Positions 30,879-40,248 of a stretch of DNA of 64,000 nucleotides are shown here, one piece after another. The DNA is taken from the NCBI GenBank assembly GCA_037953745.1, contig JBAKBP010007173.1:38557-102556 (forward strand). Reading direction: 5' to 3'. Within the stretch, counting starts at the first letter, position 1. Every line of letters begins with the position of its first letter. Under the pieces are notes generated by a model. That model saw only the letters and a list, made by a program, of their open reading frames with translations, was not told the DNA's origin and searched no databases. This DNA is from Lithodes maja (lineage: Eukaryota > Arthropoda > Malacostraca > Decapoda > Lithodidae). The translations under genes and the position numbers were made by a program.

Positions 30879-33491
30879 ATGGCTACCGTGGCCCCAGTCT
30901 TTGCTTTATGCACTACCCCTGCTTGTGCTGGTATCCCTATTTTTGCGCATACCCTTTGCATAAGGTGTGTTAAATGTCTAGACCGTTCAAGGGGTCTCTG
31001 GGTTATGCGTAATTGTTCTTTTTGCTCCCAATTAGCTATAAAAGTCCTTTGCGATAATGATAAGACCGCAGCAGTAGCGTTACGAGAAGTAAGGCAACAG
31101 ATGTCAGCCTACACTACCATTGTTGCTCATAAATCACTTCAATGTGATAACGTCCCTCTTTGGGATAGATTATTATTCGAACACCCTCCCCCTAAACGTT
31201 CCTCTAGAGTCACGAGTCGTACACCGGCGGAGACTGGTCAGGGTTCTGTATCTTCTGCAGCTACACCCAAACGTCAACGAGAGCCTACACCCCCGGCATC
31301 CGCCTCATCATCTCGGGCGAGATCTCGGTCCAGGTCACCTCTCTGACGACCGTCATCTAGTCTTGCCTCTTCACCGGCGAGTAAGAAGAGTAGGACGGAA
31401 AGTTCCACCAGTGGTCACGGCGAGGATTCCTCGAAATCTAAGAATAGTTCACGGTCACACCGTAGCCATAAATCCTCCAAAAAGGATTCACATAAAAGAA
31501 AGTCCTCCCTACATTCACCAGTTCCTAGTGCCTCTCTTCAGACCTCTACCCCAGACAGAGTTTGTGTTAAGTCTCAGGGGTCCAGTGCGGTGCCTGGCCT
31601 TAAAGAAGATTTACCCATAAATATTTTGACCCTGGAATTAGAAAATTCGGGGGGTTCAACTCGTGATAACGTGTCCGACTCTCAAGAGAGTGTAGACCAA
31701 GGCCTCGGGGTTTGGCGGTTTGCTCAGCCAGGGTCCGACCGCCCACGTTCGACTCAAATGAGTCACACAGTAGCTGATGTTCACAGGGACGCGGCGATCC
31801 CATCTTCTATTCCTGACTTGTGTTGGCAGCAAAGTACCCCGGCTTCGGAGGGATCTTCCCAGGAAGAGAAAGACGAAGTTTCAATAATGTCGGAAATGGA
31901 AGGGCAAGAGTCAGGCTCAGGCTTAGACGCCGCGCAGGATATTAATGATTCACCTGTAAGTTCATCTTCAAATCAATTTGTGACTGCGCAAGAAATTAAT
32001 GGGCTGCTTACTCAGGCGTTATCTAGATTTTTTGGCCAACAACAGGAGGCCCCCACGATAGACTTGGGGGCTCCCATGACAAGTTCTACGGTACGGCCTC
32101 TGATGACTTCGATTGTCTTATCTAAGATCCCTAACCCCCCCACTCTGTCAACTTCAGTAGCTACCAAGCCTGCTCCGGCGGCATTAACAACTTCCAATGT
32201 CAGGGTCATCACGGATGTTAATCCACCCCCTCTAGACAAAGCACCTATTAGAAAGGTAGCCATGCCCTTGCTTTATGGACCAGACGAGTCTTGGGTCCTT
32301 TTGACCCCCACTAAACCAGAGCTGGCCCAGCCTACCTTGTCAGGGGAGCTCCCAGTACCGAGTGAGTGGGTCAGCCAAGGCAATAAATCAAAGAAATTAA
32401 GGGCCTTGGATAATTTGGGAAATGTACTAGATGTAAACATTAAGGCTATACCTAGTTATTATCACCAAGACTATTTTGTGTATGCTACTAAGCCAGCTTT
32501 ACCCCCTGCCTCAGCTTCAAAGCTATTTTCAGACTGGTCTAAGCTGGATGGGTTTAACGATATTAAGACTCTGTCAGCTCTCACTCCTGAACTTGATTTA
32601 CAGACCGTCACAGACGAAGCAGCTAATCCAGTTTTGAAGGTGGGGCAGTTGGGTCCAGGACCTTGGGTGGATTGGGAAATAGAGGCTCAAAACTTTGCAA
32701 CAACATTTACTTCGAAATCTTCCCACCAGATCCCTCAAGACACTCATTCATGGTTCTCCATGCCTGTAGGGTCTGCAGGCGGAGTCCCGTCAGCTTTGTT
32801 TTCTTTCCTAGCTGCCCCTAAAATTAATCTTTGTGAGCTGAAAGACCCTTTCACTACCCCTACCCCTACTCACCTAGACAGAGAATTTAGGCTCAGGGGG
32901 AAAGCTTTTCGCCTGTTCTCCCAATACATAGTGTCTCAACAGGTAGCTAAGTCTTTACTACGGTCTACTCAGGCAATCGCAGATGCGGATGCCAGAAGAT
33001 CGGTTGAATTGTCCCGGCGACTGCTCCTCCAGTCGTCAATCCAATCCTTGGGTGACATACGCACCGCCTTGCTTGAGGCGGTACGAGCAAGACAAGATCT
33101 CAGAATGTCTTTAGTTCGCAAGCTACCTGATCGCATTGCGAATCAGGTGGTCATGTCACCAGTGCTTACTCCCTCTCTAATGTCCCCTGAAGTGTGGAGA
33201 ACGGTGTTCAATATGGCACAGGCTTTTAAGCACAGTCCCACCCCTTCTAAGAAACCTACATTTACCTTTCCCAAACCCAGGCCAACTACTAAAGCTCAGC
33301 CAGGGGGATCTAAACCCTTTCTTCCGCCTAAATCTTCCCACTCCCTCCAAGGTCAGTACAGGCATAGACAGGGCAGGTTTTCAGGTCAGAGAGGACGCGG
33401 CCAGCAGAAGCCAGGTCAGGGCCAGTCATCGGCCAGCACCAGCCAGCTGGCAAAGCGTCCAGCACCACCAACCCCACCATCAAAAACCTAA
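30879..33491 (+). pseudogene. DIRS-2 gag (ORF1) with one nonsense codon
   Basis: Structural protein of the element. ATG at 30879 in good context (GTCATGG). Codon 156 (31344-31346) is TGA within an Arg/Ser run (RSRSPL-stop-RPSSS). The same frame then runs open to TAA at 33489-33491, 870 codons in all. The change looks like CGA to TGA. The N-terminus has closely spaced Cys (LCIRCVKC, NCSFCS) that may bind zinc. Then comes an SR-rich linker, an acidic part (about 300-350), and an alpha-helical C-terminal half (SQYIVSQQVAKSLLRSTQ, VRARQDLRMSLVRKLPD). The tail is basic and Gln/Gly-rich (RQGRFSGQRGRGQQ). The start region is duplicated at 46764-46862 and 48345-48713. Confidence 0.8.
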
Positions 33492-33508
33492 AGTCTCTCT
33501 CACTCCCG

Positions 33509-35446
33509 GTGCCAACTTTAAGGCCGGTGGACCCGAGGGTAGTACAGCCGGCGAACCCTTGTCTGCTAACTGGGTCGTTCCGAACGTGTCACCAGGCATG
33601 GCCATTAAACACTTGGGCACGGATGGTGGCTCGCAAAGGCATCACTTGGCGGTGGCTCCGGCGACCTCGCTTACGTCAGCCGACAACGGCGAATTTTGTT
33701 TCTGTAGAGGTGGAGTCACTGGTCCAGGAAATGATTGTCAAGAATGTCATCATCCCGGTCCCCCCAAATTACCCTGTATTCACGTCCAAACTATTTTTGG
33801 TTCCCAAAAGGGACAGTGTTCAGATGAGGCCGGTCGTAGACCTGTCTTACCTGAACCTTCACATTCACAACGAATCTTTCAGAATGTTAACAGTACAACA
33901 AATCAGGCTAACACTTCCGCCGGGAGGTTGGATGTGCTCACTAGACCTGACAGACGCCTATTGGCACGTATCGGTCAACAAAAGATTTCAAAGGTTTTTG
34001 GCCTTAAGGATCAGGCACCAAAATTTTGTTTTTCAAAGGATGCCGTTCGGTTTGAACCTAGCACCTCGATTATTCACGAAATTAGTCCGGCAAGCCCTGA
34101 TGCCATTGTTAAAACAGGGGATCAGAGTGTTGTGGTATCTGGACGACTGGCTGGTGGTGGCAGAGACACAACATTTATGCATAAAACATGTCAATATCAT
34201 TTTAAATCATGTCAAAACTCTAGGCTTCAAGGTAAATCTGGTAAAGTCAAACCTTGTTCCCTCACGAGTAATTCAGTGGATAGGGCTGGTCTGGGACACA
34301 GCCGCTCTCACTCTGAGTCAGAGTGTGGACAATCGCAACAGGTTTCGCAGGAAACTGTTCATGTTTCTTCACAGTCTGACTACGACGCGAAGAGTCTGGG
34401 AATCTCTGGTCGGCTCTCTCAACTGGATTCAACTAACTGTCAAGTTGGGCCGGTTGAAAGTAAAACGACTAATATTGGAAGGCAACAAATATTTCCCGCT
34501 CTTACCGGCGGGAAAATTATGGCCCATCCCGAAATTAATCCACACCTTACTAGCGGTCTGGGCAAAGAGGGAAACGTTGTACTCAATAATGTCATGGATT
34601 TCTCCTCCTCCAACGGTATGGATAGACACGGATGCGTCAGGCACAATAGGTTGGGGATTTCAATCAAATCAGGGGCACCAGGGTCAGGGGCTTTGGTCCC
34701 ACTTAGAAATCTCTCACATCAATGTCAAAGAATTACTAGTCCCCTTGTATTTCCTTCAGGCTCACGGCCCGACATTACGGGGCAAGTCGGTGGCCTTCAG
34801 AATGGACAATCTGAATGCGGTTCACTGTATTCAGAAGCAAGGATCAACGAGGTCCAGGAGGTTGCTAAACGTGTCGGAAGAGATTTTTACTCTAGCCAAC
34901 AGACTAGAAATTTACCTTCACCCATCTTATCTCCCAGGCGTAGCGAACGTCTGGGCAGACGCTCTGTCCCGGAGACAGAGCACAACAGTAGAATGGGAGC
35001 TCAAGCAACCCATTTTCAACCTAATGATTGCAGAGCTCTTCCATCCACAAGTGGATCTTTTTGCATCCGAGGAGACTCACAAACTCCCTCTATACCTCAC
35101 CCGCCGGTCGATAACGCCGGCAGGGGGGCCAGACGCCCTAGTGACAGACTGGAACAGATGGAGCTCCATCTATCTGTTTCCACCGCCAGATGCGTCACTA
35201 ATGTGCCACGTAGTGAACAAACTACGAGATTATCGAGGCTTAGTCTCGCTAATAGCGCCCCTGTGGCCGGCGCAGTTGTGGTACCAGCAATTGAAAACGT
35301 GGTGCTCGGACCCGGTATCGCTCCCGGTCGGGTATTTCCACTTAGACACGATTGGCAACCTAGCGACCTCGCTGACTTTTGCATTATGGACATTCAGAAG
35401 GCCAAGTGGCTGGCGCCATACGGTAGAGATGTGGCTAATAAATTAA
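33509..35446 (+). CDS. DIRS-2 reverse transcriptase / RNase H
   Basis: Copies element RNA into DNA. The frame is open from before 33509 (a GTG); the first ATG is at 33623, 132 bp after the gag stop. RT motifs: KLFLVPKRDSVQMRPVVDLS, SLDLTDAYWHV (Asp at 33944-33946), RMPFGLNLAPRLF and YLDDWLVV (34136-34147). RNase H follows with TVWIDTDASGTIGWG, HINVKELLVPL, FRMDNLNAVHC and LPGVANVWADALSR. The last 150 residues (HPQVDLFAS, WSSIYLFPPPDASL, LIAPLWPAQLWYQQL) are the segment between RNase H and recombinase usual in DIRS; some relatives have a methyltransferase-like domain here, which I cannot confirm. No catalytic residue is missing. The frame differs from gag, so it needs its own start or a frameshift. 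Confidence 0.92.
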   Translation: MPTLRPVDPRVVQPANPCLLTGSFRTCHQAWPLNTWARMVARKGITWRWLRRPRLRQPTTANFVSVEVESLVQEMIVKNVIIPVPPNYPVFTSKLFLVPKRDSVQMRPVVDLSYLNLHIHNESFRMLTVQQIRLTLPPGGWMCSLDLTDAYWHVSVNKRFQRFLALRIRHQNFVFQRMPFGLNLAPRLFTKLVRQALMPLLKQGIRVLWYLDDWLVVAETQHLCIKHVNIILNHVKTLGFKVNLVKSNLVPSRVIQWIGLVWDTAALTLSQSVDNRNRFRRKLFMFLHSLTTTRRVWESLVGSLNWIQLTVKLGRLKVKRLILEGNKYFPLLPAGKLWPIPKLIHTLLAVWAKRETLYSIMSWISPPPTVWIDTDASGTIGWGFQSNQGHQGQGLWSHLEISHINVKELLVPLYFLQAHGPTLRGKSVAFRMDNLNAVHCIQKQGSTRSRRLLNVSEEIFTLANRLEIYLHPSYLPGVANVWADALSRRQSTTVEWELKQPIFNLMIAELFHPQVDLFASEETHKLPLYLTRRSITPAGGPDALVTDWNRWSSIYLFPPPDASLMCHVVNKLRDYRGLVSLIAPLWPAQLWYQQLKTWCSDPVSLPVGYFHLDTIGNLATSLTFALWTFRRPSGWRHTVEMWLIN

Positions 35447-36366
35447 TCAATCAATATACTCAGTCTACGAAACGTCAGTATCACTCACATTGGCAAGCCT
35501 TTACTTCCTGGATTGTCAGAACGGAACAGAATGTGCCGTCAGTGGCTTTAATTTTCAATTACTTGAATTATCTGTTTGAACAGAAACATTTATCGGTGGT
35601 AACATTAAAAAATCACTTAACTGCAATTAGAGTGCCCTTTTTAGACCTTACAGGTCTCTCCATACCGATGGCGGAAGAAACAGGTTTTATGAGAGCTTGT
35701 TTTAAACTTCGCCCACCTCCCCGTCAGCTCATGCCTACTTGGTCTCTCGACAAAGCTTTGTCTTTACTTCACTCTCATCTGTACCAAAATACTGCAGACT
35801 TTGCTTTACTCTTAAAAAAGGCGGTTTTCCTTATGGCTTTGGCCACCGGGAACATTGTGTCTGAGCTGGCGGCGATGAGCAACACACCCAATTGCCTTAG
35901 GTTTGGTAGACTTAACGAATGTATTTACATTGCGCCTTCCCCAGGTTTTGTAGCCAAGAATGAGCACAGTGCACACGTGTTTTCAGAGTTCACGGTGCCA
36001 GCATTAAATAGGGGAAAGGTGCATCATAATCTATGTCCAGTGCAAGCCCTAACCAAATATTTAAGAGTAGCTCCTCTAAACCCCCAAGGTGCTTTATGGG
36101 TAGCAAGTACGGGTAAACGCTTACTTAAACGGCGATTAGCCTCTCTTCTGGTCGAAGTCATTAAAGAGAGTAATCCCGGCGTGGTGGGTAGGGCCCACGA
36201 TTTACGCAAATGGGCAGCCTCTTTACGTTTCCTGAAAAACTTTTCAGTAGAAGATATCGCGTCCACTCAATTGTGGGCGTCTAATCATACGTTTTTGTCT
36301 AGATACTTGTCAGTTGCTCTAGACAAACCTTCCTTACCATGTATAGCTTTAAGGCAGAGGGTCTAG
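33598..36366 (+). CDS. DIRS-2 tyrosine recombinase in a frame overlapping RT
   Basis: Frame open without a stop from before 33559 to 36366. First ATG is at 33598, so it overlaps RT for about 1.85 kb in another phase, a layout known from DIRS-1. The recombinase itself occupies the last ~320 residues: core-binding part (STKRQYHSHWQAF, SVVTLKNHLTAIR) and catalytic part with H-x-x-R (HDLR at 36196-36207) and Tyr (SRYLSV, Tyr at 36304-36306). The first catalytic Arg, in the motif ATGN-x-VSELAA, is Ile (ATT, 35854-35856), while the copy at 43419-44108 has Arg. That change should weaken or abolish strand cleavage. The N-terminal half encoded antiphase to RT has no known domain. Confidence 0.85.
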   Translation: MAIKHLGTDGGSQRHHLAVAPATSLTSADNGEFCFCRGGVTGPGNDCQECHHPGPPKLPCIHVQTIFGSQKGQCSDEAGRRPVLPEPSHSQRIFQNVNSTTNQANTSAGRLDVLTRPDRRLLARIGQQKISKVFGLKDQAPKFCFSKDAVRFEPSTSIIHEISPASPDAIVKTGDQSVVVSGRLAGGGRDTTFMHKTCQYHFKSCQNSRLQGKSGKVKPCSLTSNSVDRAGLGHSRSHSESECGQSQQVSQETVHVSSQSDYDAKSLGISGRLSQLDSTNCQVGPVESKTTNIGRQQIFPALTGGKIMAHPEINPHLTSGLGKEGNVVLNNVMDFSSSNGMDRHGCVRHNRLGISIKSGAPGSGALVPLRNLSHQCQRITSPLVFPSGSRPDITGQVGGLQNGQSECGSLYSEARINEVQEVAKRVGRDFYSSQQTRNLPSPILSPRRSERLGRRSVPETEHNSRMGAQATHFQPNDCRALPSTSGSFCIRGDSQTPSIPHPPVDNAGRGARRPSDRLEQMELHLSVSTARCVTNVPRSEQTTRLSRLSLANSAPVAGAVVVPAIENVVLGPGIAPGRVFPLRHDWQPSDLADFCIMDIQKAKWLAPYGRDVANKLINQYTQSTKRQYHSHWQAFTSWIVRTEQNVPSVALIFNYLNYLFEQKHLSVVTLKNHLTAIRVPFLDLTGLSIPMAEETGFMRACFKLRPPPRQLMPTWSLDKALSLLHSHLYQNTADFALLLKKAVFLMALATGNIVSELAAMSNTPNCLRFGRLNECIYIAPSPGFVAKNEHSAHVFSEFTVPALNRGKVHHNLCPVQALTKYLRVAPLNPQGALWVASTGKRLLKRRLASLLVEVIKESNPGVVGRAHDLRKWAASLRFLKNFSVEDIASTQLWASNHTFLSRYLSVALDKPSLPCIALRQRV

Positions 36367-36397
36367 GTGGCCCTACAGTCACTTTTGTTTATTTTCA

Positions 36398-36420
36398 CAA
36401 AGGGGGGGGGGGGGGGGGGG
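36398..36420 (+). promoter_or_regulatory. A-run/G-run (polypurine-tract-like), DIRS-2
   Basis: CAAA followed by 19 G, 32 bp after the recombinase stop. Equivalent to 11175-11190 and 43442-43455. Function is inference. Confidence 0.4.
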
Positions 36421-36929
36421 TGCAGTCAGTTGACATAGGACACCCTAGACCCCTCCGGAGTATGAGAGCTGTGATACAATATAAGGTTAAGGTGATATAA
36501 AATTTCTCAGAGAGAAATTGTGCTAGTACAATGTTAGTACAAAACAACAGGGTTGTTATAGTAGTGTTAAATGCGAAAGCAATTTAATTTTAGAATCAGT
36601 GGAGATCCTTTGCAATGTATCTCCACGATTATGTTGGGGTTTATGATGTGCACATATAATCTTATAACTTGTTATTTTTGTCACCACTCGTTGAGTGGAG
36701 TGCCTTTGTAACTACAGATCTGTGTTCAGAATCTTTAGGGTTACCCATTTTGTCAGGCAGGCTTCTTTGAAGCACGCACCTGCCTGAACCCCCTTTTTCT
36801 TGTATTTTTTCGGCGATGCCAAAGATTAAATATATTTTCAAGAATAAGAATACTATGTGGTTGTTTTTATTATCTACTTTTCTAGAGTTATGATATGATT
36901 ACGAATGTCCCCCTCCAGTCTTAGAAATC
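36421..36929 (+). other. DIRS-2 3' untranslated part, no gene seen
   Basis: Conserved with 20227-20678 and, inverted, with 41474-42070 and 43044-43430. Holds a TCAGGCAGGCTTC...GCACGCACCTGCCTGA imperfect hairpin (about 36755-36787). Confidence 0.5.
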
Positions 36930-37036
36930 AGGCATGTTCGTCAATGATGGAGGGGCCACTAATAAATTATAGGTTTGACTCCTGTAAGGAGATAAAGAAA
37001 ACCTAATATTTAGTAGTGGCCCCGTAATCATTGACG
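36930..37036 (+). repeat. Internal complementary region (ICR) of DIRS-2
   Basis: The first half is the reverse complement of the left end (27731-27766). The second half, from GGTTTGACTCC, is the reverse complement of the right end (about 37393-37458). The sequence equals the joined ends, the diagnostic DIRS feature. It folds as GGGGCCACTA/TAGTGGCCCC outside and CTCCT/AGGAG inside. Confidence 0.88.
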
Positions 37037-37110
37037 ACTGGGGCCCTCCCGACCGTCCCCTTCCCATTCGTTGATGTATTAAGGATCTTGGTTTACTTGA
37101 TATGTCAGTG

Positions 37111-37458
37111 AAGGAGGAATGACGCCTGAATCAGCGTCTGGTCAGAGATCCACACAAGTACATCCACGATATGATGGAAAGCTTATTAGATAGTTATTCT
37201 TATTTTCTTTTTGTTTTTATTTTTTACGAAGTTTTTTCGTAGTGAGAACCCAATTCATAATGACTGAAGCCATGAGTGAGGTCGCGTGCGCTCATGATGA
37301 AGGCTCCTCAGTTTTTAAATGCTCTGCGCGGTAGATTCAAACTACGGCGGATTAGTGTTTGAAGAGGATGCCTTATGTAATAGGCATGTTCGTCAATGAT
37401 TACGGGGCCACTACTAAATATTAGGTTTTCTTTATCTCCTTACAGGAGTCAAACCTAT
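37111..37458 (-). repeat. Right inverted terminal repeat of DIRS-2
   Basis: Reverse complement of the left repeat at 27731-28039, extended by the right-end hairpin sequence GGTTTTCTTTATCTCCTTAC that occurs once per end and again in the ICR. Confidence 0.88.
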
Positions 37459-39525
37459 ATTATATACTGTGGTGGTAGTTTCTTTGTTGTGTCCAAATTT
37501 TGTGTGAGCAAGTGACCTGAGGGCATTAAGTGGGTGTCAGTTTCTTTTTAATGTTTGTGGTGTGCTGTTTGAATGTCATATGAGTATCATATGTTACTTC
37601 TAGGATTTTGGGTGTGTGTGTATGTGTTAGGGGTGTGTTGTTTATGGTGAGTTGAGGGATGTATTCGTGTTCTCCTGTCCAGTTTGTGAGCAGGGTTGCG
37701 GTGGATTTGGCTGGGGCTAGATTAAGTCTGTTTGTAGTGCACTAGCCATGTAGAGTGTTGAGATAGGGTTGAAGGAGATCTGTTACTCTTTTTGGGTCAT
37801 GGTGTGCGCATGTGAGTGTTATGTCATCTGCATAGGAGGCTAAGTTTATTTGGGGCGTATTGGGTGTAGTTATATCGTGCATGTACAGATTGAAGAGTGC
37901 GGGCGATAGGACGGATCCTTGTGGGACTCCGTTTGGAAAGTTTCTGATTTTAGATGACTGACCGGCAAAAGATACGTGTGCACATCTGCCTGCTAGGAAG
38001 TTGGCCAGCCACCTTTTTGTGTTGTTGTGCATGTTTGTGTTGTAGATTTTGTTTGTTAGGTTGTGACGGGGGATGGCATCGAAGGCTTTACTAATGTTGA
38101 GTGTGTTGTGTATTGTGTATTGTGTATTGTGTTGTGTGAATAACTGTAGTTTGATATGTTGGTGAGTCCTTGTATGCCCTATGGTCCTAAGTGTCTGAGG
38201 TGTATCTTGTCTGGACCACAGGCGGGTGAGTGCTTGAGATTGTTGATGATGTGCTTTGTCTGGTTGTTGGTGAAGGGTGCATAGTCAGGGTCTGTGGGAA
38301 ATTGTCTCTTACATCGGATGACACGTCGGTCGTCTTGATGGGGGTTTAGGTGGCTGACATGAGGGGAGTTGTTGTTTATATGAAGGAATAGAGTCTGTTG
38401 TTGTGATTGTGGCATGTGATTTTGTTGTGTTGCTGTTGGAAAGTGTGATGCTGTTTAGTGTTTTTAGAGTTTTTTGGGGTCTGTTTTGTGATCTAGTGTT
38501 TGGAGGTAGTTATTCCAATTTAGTGTTTGTTGCTAATCTTGTGTGTTGAGTGCTTGGATTTGTTGTGCGATGTCCTGTGTTTGGGGTGCTGGGGAGTGTT
38601 TCAGTGTGTCGCGTTGTCTGACAAAGTTTTGATTTTTTGTGTCTTTTTCTGTTGCGTCTTGGAATGTGTTTCTTGTCAGCATTTTGGATAGTTATGTTGA
38701 ATGTGTGAACAGCATTGTTGATGTTAGTGATGGGTATGCTGTTTAGGGTTTCAAAGTGTTGTTCTGTCTCATTTGTGAAAGCTTCCCAGTTGGCTCTTAT
38801 ATAGTTAGTGTATGTGTATCTGTGGTTAGCTGGGGTGAGTCTGGTTTTGGTGGTGATAATGATTGGGAGGTGGTCGGAACCTAAGGCTTTTACCACCCTC
38901 CAGGATGTTGTGGGGGCGAGTTCTGGGGAGCAGAAGGGTAGCAGAGGGCTTGATGGGGAATATGGGTATGTTGATGGATGTCGTTAAGGATGAAATGGTT
39001 ATCTGATTGGTGTTGTAGGACCAGCTCTCTGTCTGTGTCAGGGTTGTCGACAAACCAGGCCGATGTCTTGGCATTGAAGTCACCACCCAGGATTATGGTT
39101 GGAGTGTTTGTGATTTGTTGTAATTGTGGTCTGTAGTCGTTGGGTACTGTGGGGGATGTTTGGGGAAGGATGTATGTATTTATGATGGTAATATTGGAGT
39201 TATTGCCAGTGCTTATAAGCTTTATATTGATGGATTGTATTTCTGTTGTGTTATAATTTGGGGGGAGGAGGGATTTGGTATGCACACTGGTGTCTGTGTA
39301 GCTTATTGCTGTCTGAATCAAGGTGATGAGTCCACCGCCGTCGCTGTCGGCCCGGTCCTGTCTGATGGTGGTGAAGTCATGAAATGTAGGTGTTTTTTGT
39401 GTTGTGTGGAGTATTGTTTCTTGCAAGATGGCAATGTGTATGTTGTGTTGTTTGATGAAGTGTGAGAGTTAGTGTTTCTTTGTGTTAATGCCATCTATGT
39501 TTAGTGATGTGTGTCCGGTGTAAAT
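37459..39525 (-). pseudogene. Jockey-like LINE, piece 2 of 3 (endonuclease and RT)
   Basis: Decayed minus-strand LINE. Endonuclease (39500-38890): DGINTKKH, then an in-frame TAA, HNIHIAILQET, GGGLITLI, IILGGDFNAKTSAW. RT (38896-37460): HSPACGPDKI, NFPNGVPQGSVLSP, SYADDITL, with several frameshifts (near 38890, 38500 and 38170) and a (TGTATTGTG)n-like expansion at about 38100-38130. It continues at 27730 beyond DIRS-2 and, at its 5' side, at 50791 beyond the second DIRS-2 copy. Confidence 0.8.
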
Positions 39526-39653
39526 TATAGGTTTGACTCCTGTAAGGAGCTAAAGAAAACCTAATATTTAATAGTGGCCCCATAATCATTGACGAACATG
39601 CCTGTTACATAAGGCATCCTCTTCAAACACTAATCCGCCGTAGTTTGAATCTA

Positions 39654-40087
39654 CCGCGCAGAGCTGGTGATGGGCTGGTCTATCAGAGTGAGACCTGAGC
39701 GATCTCTGCCATACCCATAGCTTACTCTGACTGTTCCTTTTACTTATATATTTTCTAGATCTCATGTGACGGCGTCTCTTCCGTGGATTGACCTCCCAAT
39801 CTACCAAGATTGGAAGCTACAGCGTCACATTATTCCTTTGCCCCTCAACTTTCTCTTCATAATTGCTGAGGGGCACAGGGCCCTGGGTGGGGCTTTGGTT
39901 TCCCGGGCGTTTACGCACCCTCTCAGCTCCCCGCCTTGGAGTGGCTTCGGTCACCCAGGCTTTATTGTGGTCGGCAGGGAGGGTTCTGTGGGGGCGCTCG
40001 TTTATGGCCTTGGCCTTACTCGGGGCCTTGGGGCTGTTCGGCCAGGCAGCTTGGGGAACAACAACAACAACAACAACCGCGCAGAGC
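39654..40087 (+). mobile_element. SINE-like retroposon with (CAA)n tail, copy 1
   Basis: 412-bp insert (39665-40076) flanked by an 11-bp duplication CCGCGCAGAGC (39654-39664, 40077-40087), inside a DIRS-2 terminal repeat whose uninterrupted form is known from 27825. It ends ACAACAACAACAAC. The GC-rich 3' half and AT-rich middle match 53598-54002. No tRNA, 5S or 7SL head recognised, and no RT. Confidence 0.8.
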
Positions 40088-40248
40088 ATTTAAAAAACTG
40101 AGGAGCCTTCATCATGAGTGCACGCGACCTCACTCATGGCTTCAGTCATTATGAATTGGGTTCTCACTACGAAAAAACTTCGTAAAAAAGAAAAAGAAAA
40201 CGAAAATAAGAATAACTAAACAATAAGCTTTCCATCATATCGTGGATG

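Larger units (their letters stand above)
27731..37458 (+). mobile_element. Near-complete DIRS-2 retrotransposon, 9.7 kb
   Basis: Contains left terminal repeat (27731-28039), leader with subrepeats, gag, RT/RNase H, overlapping tyrosine recombinase, A/G tract, internal complementary region (36930-37036) and inverted right terminal repeat (about 37111-37458). It is inserted in a Jockey-like LINE whose reading frame continues on both sides without an obvious duplication, as expected for recombinase-mediated insertion. A 1.06-kb RTE-like LINE insertion (28816-29872) lies in its leader. Defects seen: one gag nonsense codon and a recombinase Arg-to-Ile change. Confidence 0.92.

Noticed and set aside
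39117..39465. 113-codon + strand frame rich in Cys and Gly
   Set aside because: It is antisense to the Jockey-like endonuclease and its composition follows from that.
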